From positions 1-64,000 of the forward strand of contig NZ_LZMC01000025.1 in assembly GCF_001668615.1 (NCBI RefSeq): 64,000 nucleotides of DNA, given 5' to 3'. Each line of letters starts with the position of its first letter. Positions within the stretch are counted from its first letter, which is position 1. Below are positions 20,676-28,686 of this stretch, piece after piece. The notes below the pieces were generated by a model. That model searched no databases and was not told the DNA's origin. It was given only the letters and a program-made list of their open reading frames with translations. A program made the position numbers and the translations under genes. This stretch comes from Mycobacterium sp. 1274761.0. Lineage in GTDB: Bacteria > Actinomycetota > Actinomycetes > Mycobacteriales > Mycobacteriaceae.

Positions 20676-21116
20676 TCAGTCTCCGACCCCGATCGGGCTG
20701 TTCAGCCAGGGCTGGTCGAACCCGGCGAGCTCGGCGGTCCAGTCGAGCGCGCCGACGAACCACAGCGTCACGGCCACCACCAATGCCGTGAACAATCCGC
20801 CGAGAATCTGCACGAACCTGCCCTGCCGGTGGAACCAGTCCATCACCTTGTCGTAGCGCTCCTTGGCGTAAGCCAGCAGCCGGCGCGCCCAGTCGAACTC
20901 GGTGGCTAGGATGCCGAGCCCGATGAACACAATCGCCCAGCCCGGTCCGGGGTACGGGATGGCGAGGATGCCCAGACCAAAGACCGCGAGCCCGAGGACG
21001 CCGACCGCGATGCGGTAGGCGAAGTCGACCTTGGGCCGGTCTCGCAACCGGTCACGCCATCGCGCCCAGCGGCGCTTGGTCGCCGACCAGCGCGATGTGG
21101 CGGTGTCACCGGTCAT
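20676..21116 (-). CDS. TIGR02611-type small membrane protein
   Basis: 146 residues from ATG 21116, which overlaps the upstream thioesterase stop (ATGA). The core PYPGPGWAIVFIGLGILATE is typical of the actinobacterial TIGR02611 family. About three helices (VGVLGLAVFGLGILAI, GWAIVFIGLGIL, GGLFTALVVAVTLWF). Function unknown. It sits about 60 bases upstream of thrS on the same strand. Confidence 0.8.
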   Translation of the reverse strand: MTGDTATSRWSATKRRWARWRDRLRDRPKVDFAYRIAVGVLGLAVFGLGILAIPYPGPGWAIVFIGLGILATEFDWARRLLAYAKERYDKVMDWFHRQGRFVQILGGLFTALVVAVTLWFVGALDWTAELAGFDQPWLNSPIGVGD

Positions 21117-21736
21117 GGCTGTCCGGGGTTGAGTTTGACGAAGAGCGCCTCGGCGTCGCAGAGCAATGTGTCCCCGTCGCGCAACCGTCCGGCGACGAAG
21201 ATCTTGCGGCCCTCGGAGCGGTCGATCCTGGCGTCGACCTGAAGATCCTTGTTGATCGGCGCGATGTGGCGGTAGTTCACGTGCAGGTAGGCCGTCCGCT
21301 GTTTGAGGCTGCGGGTGAGCCGGAAGGCGGCGAAGCCGAGCACCGAGTCCCACATCTGCGCCAGCGCGCCGCCGTGGACGGCCCCGTTGCGGCCGAGGTG
21401 GTAGCGGCGGAAGCGCACTACGCCGTCGACCTCGTCGCCGCGGGTGGCCAGGTCGGTGGGCACCTGCATGATATTGCCCCGGTTGGGCAGATCCATGCGT
21501 CTGCCCGACGGTGTGCTCCACTCGTCGGCCTCATATGGCGCCAGTAGCCGCGACACCGCCTCGACCATGTCGGCGGCCTGGGTAATCACCTCGTCGGGCG
21601 CATCGGCGGCGCGGACATGGTCCTGCAGCGTACGGACGGCCTCGATGAACCGGCCGTAATCGGGGCCACCTCGGGTAGTGGGTTCGGGCGGGTTGAACCC
21701 GCCGCCTGGATGCGCCTCGCTGGGGTCGGTGGCCAC
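21113..21736 (-). CDS. PaaI/hot-dog family thioesterase
   Basis: 207 residues. The hot-dog domain is in the C-terminal half, with GRNGAVHGGALAQMWDSVLG (the HGG motif) and AYLHVNYRHIAP. The first 90 residues are less conserved and helical. It probably hydrolyses an acyl-CoA thioester; the substrate is unknown. GTG start at 21736. Overlaps the TIGR02611 gene by 4 bases. Confidence 0.8.
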   Translation of the reverse strand: MATDPSEAHPGGGFNPPEPTTRGGPDYGRFIEAVRTLQDHVRAADAPDEVITQAADMVEAVSRLLAPYEADEWSTPSGRRMDLPNRGNIMQVPTDLATRGDEVDGVVRFRRYHLGRNGAVHGGALAQMWDSVLGFAAFRLTRSLKQRTAYLHVNYRHIAPINKDLQVDARIDRSEGRKIFVAGRLRDGDTLLCDAEALFVKLNPGQP

Positions 21737-21773
21737 CCGCTCACCGTATTGCCTCGTTGTCGCCGGCTGTTGG

Positions 21774-22649
21774 TCAGGTTTGTGAGCCCGCTTTGCTCAA
21801 GGTCTCGAATTCGTCATCGGAGAGCGTGATCTGCGCTGCGGCCACGTTCTGCTCGAGATGGCTGACCTTGGACGTGCCGGGGATGGGCAGCATCACCGGC
21901 GAGCGCTTCAGCAGCCACGCCAGGGCCAGCTGTGAGGCGCTGGCGTGGTGGTCAGCGGCGATGCGCTGCAGCGGACCGTCCGGCGCCGCGAGCGGCCCTG
22001 CAGCGAGGGGGAACCACGGGATGAAGCCGAGTCCTGCGGCCTCGCACGCGTCCAGTACGGGTTCGGCCGTACGCGCAGTCAGGTTGTACATGTTCTGCAC
22101 CGAAACGATCGACGCGACCTTCTGCGCCGCCTCCAGCTGCGTGACTTCGATCTCCGAGAGCCCGATGTGGCGGATCTTGCCCTCCTTCTGCAGTGCGGCG
22201 AGCTCGCCCACTTGATCCTCGAGTGGGAACTTGTCGTCGATGCGGTGCAGTTGGAGTAGGTCGATTCGGTCGACGCCGAGCCGGCGCAGGCTCAACTCGA
22301 CCTCCTGACGGAGGTAGGCGGGGAAACCGAGCGGGGTCCAGGCGTCCGGGCCGGTGCGCACGAACCCCGCCTTCGTCGCGATGACGAGATCGTCGGGATA
22401 GGGCGAGAGCGCCTCGCGGATCAGCTCCTCGGAGACGTAGGGGCCGTAGGAGTTGGCGGTGTCGATGAAGTTCACGCCGAGATCCACCGCGCGGCGCAGG
22501 ACGCGCAGGCATTCGTCGCGGTCAGCGGGCGGGCCCCAGACGCCCTTGCCGGTGATCCGCATGGCGCCGAAACCCAGCCTGTTGACGGTGAGATCGCCTC
22601 CCAGGGAAAGCGTTCCCGCGGCGTGGGCGACAGAAGAAGATGTGGTCAC
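21774..22649 (-). CDS. Aldo/keto reductase
   Basis: NADPH-dependent carbonyl reductase with a TIM-barrel fold, 291 residues. The catalytic tetrad can be read: Asp in FIDTANSY, Tyr in SYGPYVSEE, Lys in VIATKAGF and His in LLQLHRIDD. The C-terminal cofactor site is MLPIPGTSKVSHLEQN. Substrate unknown. GTG start at 22649, divergent from the DUF1990 gene with only 37 bases between them. Confidence 0.9.
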   Translation of the reverse strand: MTTSSSVAHAAGTLSLGGDLTVNRLGFGAMRITGKGVWGPPADRDECLRVLRRAVDLGVNFIDTANSYGPYVSEELIREALSPYPDDLVIATKAGFVRTGPDAWTPLGFPAYLRQEVELSLRRLGVDRIDLLQLHRIDDKFPLEDQVGELAALQKEGKIRHIGLSEIEVTQLEAAQKVASIVSVQNMYNLTARTAEPVLDACEAAGLGFIPWFPLAAGPLAAPDGPLQRIAADHHASASQLALAWLLKRSPVMLPIPGTSKVSHLEQNVAAAQITLSDDEFETLSKAGSQT

Positions 22650-22686
22650 TTCACCGACCGTACGCCGGCGATGACATGGTGTCGGG

Positions 22687-23184
22687 ATGAAGTTGACGGA
22701 CCTGGCGACGCTACAACTGAGCTACTCGGAGGTGGGCGCCACCGCGGGCCCGCTGCCCGCCGGCTACCACCATGTGCGCGAGTCGGCTGTCATTGGCCGC
22801 GGGCGCGCGCGCTTCGACGAGGCCGCGGCGAAGGTCATGCGGTGGGGCATGCTGCGCGGCGCGGGTGTGCGCGTGGAGGCGACCACCGACGTGGCGACCA
22901 TCGGCTCCGAGGTGCTGGTGGGCCTCGGTCCGCTGCGCGCCCCTTGCCGAGTGGTCTACGTGATCGACGAGCCGGACCGCCGCGGATTCGCCTACGGCAC
23001 GCTACCGGGCCATCCGGAGTCCGGCGAGGAGATGTTCGCCGTGCGCTTCGACCCGGCGACCGACGAGGTACGCGCCGAGGTGGTGGCCTTCTCGCGGCAC
23101 GCGACCTGGTGGAGCAGGCTGGGCTCGCCCGTCACGTCCCTGGCCCAACGCGTCATCACGGCGCGGTACATGAAGGCGCTGTAG
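22687..23184 (+). CDS. DUF1990 family protein
   Basis: 165 residues with the hallmarks of DUF1990: GYHHVRESAVIGRGRARF near the N-terminus, GFAYGTLPGHPESGEE, and the C-terminal FSRHATWWSRL. Biochemical role unknown. Divergent from the aldo/keto reductase across a 37-base gap, so the two promoters must overlap. Confidence 0.85.
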   Translation: MKLTDLATLQLSYSEVGATAGPLPAGYHHVRESAVIGRGRARFDEAAAKVMRWGMLRGAGVRVEATTDVATIGSEVLVGLGPLRAPCRVVYVIDEPDRRGFAYGTLPGHPESGEEMFAVRFDPATDEVRAEVVAFSRHATWWSRLGSPVTSLAQRVITARYMKAL

Positions 23185-23267
23185 CCCGCACATTGACGCT
23201 GTTGTCAATCCGTCCTCCGTCCGCCTCGCCGCCGGGTTAGCCTTAGCCAACGCTCGACGATCGGATA

Positions 23268-23981
23268 TTGCCCTTGACTGACCCTGTTGAAGTGGATGAC
23301 ACCCACCAGCGCATCGCGCAGTTGGTGGTGGACCTCTATGGGCGACCCGACACCGACGCGGACACAGTCATCGCCGAACTGGCCGAGCACGCGGCGGTCG
23401 AGGTCCCCGGCGCGCAGTACGCGGGCGTCACCGTCACCCGCAATGCCAAGCACATCGACACACCCGCCGCGACGCACAAGTGGCCGTTGCTGCTCGACGA
23501 GATCCAGCAACGCCACCGCCAGGGCCCCTGCCTGACGGCGGCGTGGGAGGAGAAGACGGTTCACGTCGCCAACCTGGAGACCGATGAACGGTTTCCTCTT
23601 TACGCCCGAGATGCGTTGCGGGAGACTCCGATTCGGTCAGTGATGGCATTTCAGCTCTGGATCGCCGGCGAGACGATGGGGGCTTTGAACGTCTACGCCG
23701 AAACGCCAAACGCGTTTTCCGACGAGAGCCGCATCATCGGAGGGGTCTTTGCCGCCCATTCGTCGGTTGCGTGGAACGCCGCGCGCCGTGATGAGCAGTT
23801 CAAGAAGGCGCTGGCCAGCCGCGACGTCATCGGGCAGGCCAAGGGCATGCTGATGGAGCGCTACGGCATCACCGCGCTGCAGGCCTTCGACCTGTTGCGC
23901 AAACTGTCGCAGGACAGCAATGCCCCCCTGATCCTCGTCGCCACCGAGCTGGTCGGAAAGCAGCAATCGGCCATCGATTAA
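23268..23981 (+). CDS. GAF-ANTAR domain transcription antiterminator
   Basis: 237 residues. A GAF-type sensory region covers about residues 20-165, and a C-terminal ANTAR RNA-binding domain is recognised by SRDVIGQAKGMLMERYGITA and FDLLRKLSQDSN. ANTAR proteins bind paired hairpins in nascent mRNA to prevent termination; the target is not visible here. The start is uncertain: TTG 23268 or TTG 23274. Confidence 0.85.
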   Translation: MPLTDPVEVDDTHQRIAQLVVDLYGRPDTDADTVIAELAEHAAVEVPGAQYAGVTVTRNAKHIDTPAATHKWPLLLDEIQQRHRQGPCLTAAWEEKTVHVANLETDERFPLYARDALRETPIRSVMAFQLWIAGETMGALNVYAETPNAFSDESRIIGGVFAAHSSVAWNAARRDEQFKKALASRDVIGQAKGMLMERYGITALQAFDLLRKLSQDSNAPLILVATELVGKQQSAID

Positions 23982-24017
23982 GTTTCGGCTCCGCAGCCCG
24001 GGGCAACCCAACTGCGC

Positions 24018-24422
24018 ATGAGCGTGGAAACGAAACCGGCCGCCGACGCGTCGATCGGCGAGCTGATGAGCCAGTTGTCGACGCAGACGTCGCGTCTCGT
24101 TCGTGACGAGATGCGGTTGGCCCAGAAGGAATTGCAGCAGTCGGTCAAGCATGCCGGTGTGGGCGCCGGATTGTTCAGCGCGGCGGGCCTGCTGTCGCTG
24201 CTGGGGCTGATGACCCTGATCGCCGCCGGCGTTGCGGCCTTGGCGTTGGTGCTGCCGGTGTGGGCCGCCGCGGCGATCGTGGCCGTGGTGTTGTTCGTCG
24301 CGGGCGGGATCGCGGCGCTGTTCGGCCGCAAGCAGGCGGCCGAGATCGCCCCGCCCCCGCAGGAGAGCGTCGAGAGCATCAAGGCCGACATCAAGGAAGT
24401 GAAGGAAGCCCGCCATGGCTGA
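24018..24422 (+). CDS. Phage-holin-like membrane protein (actinobacterial Holin-X type)
   Basis: 134 residues. An amphipathic N-terminal segment (LSTQTSRLVRDEMRLAQKEL) is followed by two hydrophobic helices (LLSLLGLMTLIAAGVAALAL and AAIVAVVLFVAGGIAALFG) and an acidic tail. This matches the chromosomal Act_Hol family usually paired with DUF3618; nothing suggests a lysis role. It overlaps the DUF3618 gene by 8 bases. Confidence 0.85.
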   Translation: MSVETKPAADASIGELMSQLSTQTSRLVRDEMRLAQKELQQSVKHAGVGAGLFSAAGLLSLLGLMTLIAAGVAALALVLPVWAAAAIVAVVLFVAGGIAALFGRKQAAEIAPPPQESVESIKADIKEVKEARHG

Positions 24423-24711
24423 GCCCCGGCCGGAACCCGGACCCGACGCAGGCATCGATGAACTTCAAAGCGATATCGACCAGACTCGCAAGGAGCTCGG
24501 CCAGACCGTCGAGGCGTTGACGGCCAAGATGGACGTCAAACAGCGCACCAAGGACAAGGCCGCCGAAACCAGGGAGGCGGTGCTGGATAAGGCACACGCC
24601 GTCCAGCACGCGACGGTCGATGACGGCCGGGCGAAGATCACCGTGCCGGTGGCCGCGGCCGTCGTGGTCGGCGTCGCCGCTCTGGTGTGGTTCCTGCGGC
24701 GTCGCCGTTAG
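24415..24711 (+). CDS. DUF3618 protein
   Basis: 98 residues: a helical region typical of DUF3618 (IDQTRKELGQTVEALTAKMD) followed by one C-terminal transmembrane helix (VAAAVVVGVAALVWFL) and a basic end. Forms a two-gene unit with the holin-like gene. Function unknown, possibly envelope organisation. Converges on the SDR gene with a 4-base overlap at the stops. Confidence 0.88.
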   Translation: MAEPRPEPGPDAGIDELQSDIDQTRKELGQTVEALTAKMDVKQRTKDKAAETREAVLDKAHAVQHATVDDGRAKITVPVAAAVVVGVAALVWFLRRRR

Positions 24712-25445
24712 GCCTTGTTCGGCACAGCGGTCACCAGGCCGCCGTCCATGATGAACTCGCTGCCGGTCGCATACGACGACTCGTCGCTGGCCAAAAAGAC
24801 GATGAACGTCGCCACCTCCTCCGGCTCGGCGGGACGGCCGAGTGGAATCGTGACCATATCCTCGGGAAGGTGGGCGGTCATCGGCGTCTTGATGAATCCC
24901 GGGTGCACCGAGTTCACCCGAATGTTCTTGGGCGCCAACTCCAATGCCGCCGACTTGGCCAGGCCCCGGACCGCCCACTTGGACGCGACGTAGGGATGGA
25001 CGAATGGGGCGCCGCGCAAGCCCTCAATCGATGACACGTTGATGATCGAGCCGCCGCCGGCGTCGATCATCGGTTGGACCGCCGCGCGCATGCCGAGGAA
25101 CGTGCCGGTCAGGTTGACGTCGATGACTTTCTGCCATTCGCCCAGATCGAACTTCTTCAGCGGGCCCAGCGCGACGATGCCCGCGTTGTTCACCAGGACG
25201 TTGAGCTTGCCGAATTCGGCGATGGCGACGTCGACGGCGGCCTGCCACTGGTCGGGCTGGGTCACGTCGAGGTGCACATAGCGCGCGCTGTCGCCGATCT
25301 CGTCGGCCAGCGCCTTGCCCTCCTCGTCGAGGATGTCGCCGATGACGACCTTGCCGCCCTCGTCGACGAGCATCCGCGCGTGGGCGGCTCCCATTCCGCG
25401 AGCGCCGCCACTGATGAGCGCCACCTTTCCATCCACGCGTCCCAT
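24708..25445 (-). CDS. Short-chain dehydrogenase (3-alpha/20-beta-hydroxysteroid type)
   Basis: 245 residues of a classical SDR: cofactor motif [18 protein letters not shown], catalytic Ser in NVSSIEG, and YVASKWA with catalytic Tyr and Lys. An Asp after beta-2 (IGDILDEEG) favours NAD(H). The sequence resembles the mycobacterial FabG3 group, active on steroids; the substrate is inferred. Confidence 0.88.
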   Translation of the reverse strand: MGRVDGKVALISGGARGMGAAHARMLVDEGGKVVIGDILDEEGKALADEIGDSARYVHLDVTQPDQWQAAVDVAIAEFGKLNVLVNNAGIVALGPLKKFDLGEWQKVIDVNLTGTFLGMRAAVQPMIDAGGGSIINVSSIEGLRGAPFVHPYVASKWAVRGLAKSAALELAPKNIRVNSVHPGFIKTPMTAHLPEDMVTIPLGRPAEPEEVATFIVFLASDESSYATGSEFIMDGGLVTAVPNKA

Positions 25446-25476
25446 GCGGTGTTCTCCTTTGTCGTTGTCCAGCAGG

Positions 25477-26553
25477 CTATTTGGCGTCGAAGAGTCCCTT
25501 GCCGGTGATCAACGGCAAGTCGATGGTCGTCCTGATTCCCGGCGGCGCCGCCACCACCGCGGGGATGGCGTTGACGACGCGGCCCGCGCCTGCGGCGATC
25601 GCGGCGTAGTTGTGGTCACCCTTGCGGCTGGTCGGACAGATGTCGACGGTGTAGGAGGGTTCGCCGACGATCTCCACCTTGTAGGAGCCTCCGGGTTGGG
25701 CGGGCTGCGGCCAGTGCGGGCAGAGGTCTTCGCGCAGGCGAGTCACGTGGTCGATGACGATCGCGGCTTTGCCCTTCACCATGCCGTGGATCTCGAATCG
25801 CAGGGCCGCCTGGCCACCCTTCGGAATATGGCCTGCCGCAACGTCGAAGGCCTCAGGCGCCGGGATCCGCGTGCACGAGTCCTTGATTTCGTCGACATCG
25901 ATGCCGAATCCCGCGGCCAGCTGACGGATCGTCGTGCCCCACGCCAGCCCAAGCACGCCGGGCTGCAACAGCATAGGCGTTTCGTCGAGTTGCCAGCCAA
26001 AGCCCATCACGTCGAACATCACCGTGGCGCCGTCGTAGGTGGCGTAGTCGGCGATCTCCATGCAGCGCACCTGCTCGATGCTCTGACAGGTGCTCGCGAT
26101 CGCGAACGGAATCAGGTCGTTGGCGAACCCCGGGTCCACGCCCGAAATGAATACGCTCGAATTGCCTTGCCGTGCAGCCTCTTCGATGGGGGCGATGTAC
26201 TTGTCGGGCATGACACCCCACGGGTACTGGAACACCCCGGGAGAGGTTCCGACGACGTTGATGCCCGCCGACAGGATACGCAGGACGTCGGTGACGGCCT
26301 CGGGTATGCGGTTGTCGCCCATCGCGCAGTACACAGCGCAGTCGGGCTTGGCGGCCAGCAACTCGTCCCAGTCGTTGGTCGCGGCGATGCCGGTCGAGAC
26401 GTCGAGCCCGGCGAGTTCGCCGGCGTCCTTACCGACCTTGGCATCCGATGACACCCAAACGCCGGTCAACTCGAACCGGGGATCGCTGATCAGATGGTTG
26501 AGCGCGATACGTCCTGCGTTGCCAGTGCCGATGTGTGCGACGCGGATCGCCAT
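25477..26553 (-). CDS. Dihydrodipicolinate-reductase-like NAD(P)-binding dehydrogenase
   Basis: 358 residues. The Rossmann start is IRVAHIGTGNAGRIALNHL, followed by SPGVFQYPWGVMP, GVDPGFANDL and GEPSYTVDICP. This is the large actinobacterial DHDPR-like family that includes 2,4-diaminopentanoate dehydrogenase relatives; lysine synthesis is unlikely because the length and C-terminus differ from DapB. A good ribosome site (GAGGGAGA) precedes ATG 26553. Two palindromes lie upstream. Confidence 0.75.
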   Translation of the reverse strand: MAIRVAHIGTGNAGRIALNHLISDPRFELTGVWVSSDAKVGKDAGELAGLDVSTGIAATNDWDELLAAKPDCAVYCAMGDNRIPEAVTDVLRILSAGINVVGTSPGVFQYPWGVMPDKYIAPIEEAARQGNSSVFISGVDPGFANDLIPFAIASTCQSIEQVRCMEIADYATYDGATVMFDVMGFGWQLDETPMLLQPGVLGLAWGTTIRQLAAGFGIDVDEIKDSCTRIPAPEAFDVAAGHIPKGGQAALRFEIHGMVKGKAAIVIDHVTRLREDLCPHWPQPAQPGGSYKVEIVGEPSYTVDICPTSRKGDHNYAAIAAGAGRVVNAIPAVVAAPPGIRTTIDLPLITGKGLFDAK

Positions 26554-26576
26554 GCTGTCTCCCTCGAGGCCGCGGC

Positions 26577-26590
26577 TGGACAGCTGTCCA
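26577..26590. promoter_or_regulatory. Palindromic operator-like site, proximal
   Basis: TGGACAGCTGTCCA is a perfect 14-base palindrome 24 bases upstream of the 26553 start codon. It shares the half-site GGACA-nn-TGTCC with a second site centred 67 bases further upstream, so both are likely read by one dimeric regulator. Confidence 0.55.
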
Positions 26591-26631
26591 ACTTATCGGA
26601 TGCGGCCCGAGGCGAACAAGGCACCTGCGAG

Positions 26632-26669
26632 CAGCTGGAGTGCCGGACAGTTGTCCAGCACTCCAGCTG
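26632..26669. promoter_or_regulatory. 38-base near-perfect palindrome containing a second GGACA-nn-TGTCC site
   Basis: Outer arms of 12 bases (26632-26643 and 26658-26669) pair perfectly. After one mismatch, the inner GGACA (26645-26649) and TGTCC (26652-26656) pair too. It lies between the end of the proline-rich protein's gene (26676) and the dehydrogenase start. It may serve as an operator, as a transcript-separating hairpin, or as both. Confidence 0.55.
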
Positions 26670-26675
26670 GCGCCA

Positions 26676-28451
26676 TTACAGCTGCGGCCGGCGACGCCCC
26701 AGGTAGAACGCGAGTCCCAGTGCGCCGAAGCCGAGCCCGGCGACCAGACCCGCCGCCGCCATCAGATACATCTGCGTGCGGTCGGGCGACTCGTCGGAGG
26801 CCAGCTGCATCCGGTAGTCACCGGGCAGGGGCGCCTCCTGCGGCTCCCCGAGACCCGGGTACTGCTGGGTGCGGTGCACCTCGAACTGACGCTCGCCCGT
26901 CGGGGCGGTGACCCACTGACCCCAGGCGGGCGTCGCGCCATCGAGCAACACCTTCCGTCCGCCGTACTGGACGTCGTCACCGAGGTCGACGACCTGGTTG
27001 ACGCGGAACGGCTGATAGGTCGCGTTGGAGTAGCGCACCTGGACCGGCACATTGTCGTAGCGCGCCAGCGGTGGCGGCGGCACGAACGGCACCCCGGCCT
27101 GCGGCAGGTAGCCGCCGCCGAAGAACGTGCCGACGGCCACGTCGGCGGCCAGGTTCGCGGCGTTGAGTACCACCGCCGTGAAGCTGTAGGCGGCCAGCGC
27201 CGCACCGTCGACAAGGACCCGGCCCAGCGGGGGCACAAACAGGATGCGCGGCGCGCGGTCGTAGATGTAGACGATGCGAACCGGAGCCCGGAACGGGTTG
27301 AAGATCACCGGTCGGTACCAGTCGTCGTACTCGATCCAGCGGTGGTCCCACTGACGAACCCGGTGGTCCCACTTCTTCTTGTCCCAATCCCAGTCGTGGT
27401 TGTGGTCCCAGTCATGGTCACGATCCCAGTCATGGTCACGATCCCAGTCATGGTCGCGGTCCCAGACATGGTCGCGGTCGCGGTCGCCGATCGAGAATTG
27501 TGACCCCGCATTGAATCCGGACTCGAACGGACCGAGCTTGGTCTTGGACTGGAGGTTGATTGCGCTCGACAGGAAGTCGACGTCTTCCTTCTTCGCCGGC
27601 TCCGGCTTGACCTCGACCGGCTTCGCCTGGCGAGCGAGCTGGACGTCCTGCTCCGGTGCTATCAGCGTGTCGGGCGTAGCCGTCTCGACGCGCTGGACGG
27701 CCTTCGTCACCGTTGACGGATCGGTCTGCTTGTCGTCTTTCGCATTCGGCTTCTGCCCGGGCGCGAGGCCTGTCGCGCCCTGCGCGTCCTGCTTGGGCTC
27801 GTCTGGCTCGCCCGGAAGCTCGGCAGGAGCGGGCGCGACGGCCGGGTTGTCGACCTTGGGTGCGTCGGGCTTCGGTGCATCGGGCTTGGGCACGTCGGCC
27901 TTAGGAGCGTCGACGGCCGGCGCATCGGCCTTGGGCACGTCGGCGTTGGGCGCGTCGGCCTTTGGTACCACGGCGGGTGCCACGTCGACCTTCGGTGCGT
28001 CAGCCTTCGGCGCCGGTGCCTCCACGACCCGCGGCGCTTCCTTCTTGGGGGCCAGGGGATCCTGCTTCGGCGGTGCCGGTGCTTCCTGGACCGGCGCCTG
28101 AACCTGCTTCGGCGGCGCCTGAACCTGCGGCTCGGGCTCCGATGCCTGCACGTCGGGAGCGAACGAGGGCTGCCGTGGGGCCGGTGCTTCCACCTGACGC
28201 GGCGCTTCCACCTGCGGAGCCGGCGCCTGCTTCGGTGCCGGGGCCTCGACCGGCGCCTCCTGCTGAGCGTGGGGCGCCTCAGGAACGACGACTTCTGGCG
28301 TCGGGACGATCGGAATGCCCGGGTCGTTCTTGTCCGGTTTGGCGAACGCCGGTGCGACTCCCCCGCTGAGCGCGCTCAAAGAGACGACGGCGCCGGAGGC
28401 CAGAACCGCGACAGCGCTTCGCCAGGAGCAGGTTTTGACGGGGATGGACAT
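26676..28451 (-). CDS. Secreted Pro/Ala-rich protein with Asp-Arg-Asp-His-Asp-Trp repeats
   Basis: About 591 residues from ATG 28451 (MSIPVKTCSWRSAVAVL). A Sec-type signal peptide ends near APAFA-KPDKND. Next comes a region of about 200 residues rich in Pro, Ala, Lys and Gln with PKADAP-type repeats, then a short globular stretch, then tandem DRDHDW units. The remaining part (about 230 residues) looks folded and has a C-terminal transmembrane helix (MAAAGLVAGLGFGALGLAFYL) ending in basic residues. The layout suggests an envelope-spanning or wall-exposed anchored protein. The repeat is dense in His and Asp and could bind metal; that is inference. I do not recognise a named family. Confidence 0.8.
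   Translation of the reverse strand: MSIPVKTCSWRSAVAVLASGAVVSLSALSGGVAPAFAKPDKNDPGIPIVPTPEVVVPEAPHAQQEAPVEAPAPKQAPAPQVEAPRQVEAPAPRQPSFAPDVQASEPEPQVQAPPKQVQAPVQEAPAPPKQDPLAPKKEAPRVVEAPAPKADAPKVDVAPAVVPKADAPNADVPKADAPAVDAPKADVPKPDAPKPDAPKVDNPAVAPAPAELPGEPDEPKQDAQGATGLAPGQKPNAKDDKQTDPSTVTKAVQRVETATPDTLIAPEQDVQLARQAKPVEVKPEPAKKEDVDFLSSAINLQSKTKLGPFESGFNAGSQFSIGDRDRDHVWDRDHDWDRDHDWDRDHDWDHNHDWDWDKKKWDHRVRQWDHRWIEYDDWYRPVIFNPFRAPVRIVYIYDRAPRILFVPPLGRVLVDGAALAAYSFTAVVLNAANLAADVAVGTFFGGGYLPQAGVPFVPPPPLARYDNVPVQVRYSNATYQPFRVNQVVDLGDDVQYGGRKVLLDGATPAWGQWVTAPTGERQFEVHRTQQYPGLGEPQEAPLPGDYRMQLASDESPDRTQMYLMAAAGLVAGLGFGALGLAFYLGRRRPQL
27404..27475. repeat. 18-base tandem coding repeat
   Basis: About four copies of a unit close to CCCAGTCATGGTCACGAT (read on the plus strand), each encoding DRDHDW on the minus strand. 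The two central copies are nearly identical and the outer ones diverge. Slippage could change copy number in frame, altering the length of the His/Asp segment without breaking the protein. Confidence 0.8.
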
Positions 28452-28686
28452 TTCTGCATCGACTCCTCTGGTCGTCAGACGGTGGCAGGTAGCCGCCACC
28501 GCTTGTGTGCAGCCATCTCCCCCGACACTGGAAATGGACCAGCAGGCGCCGCGGTGCTTTGTATGTGATCCCGGATGCTGCCTGTGGCGTGGCGGCCATC
28601 CGGTTACAACAAGTAGATCGCCACGCTAAAGATTCCGTTACAGCCGTACGATCGGTCCCACGTCACACTGCGATCGGAGCGCCGCC

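Noticed and set aside
27404..27475. Possible CRISPR array
   Set aside because: The 18-base units are contiguous, without spacers, and are in frame within a coding region.
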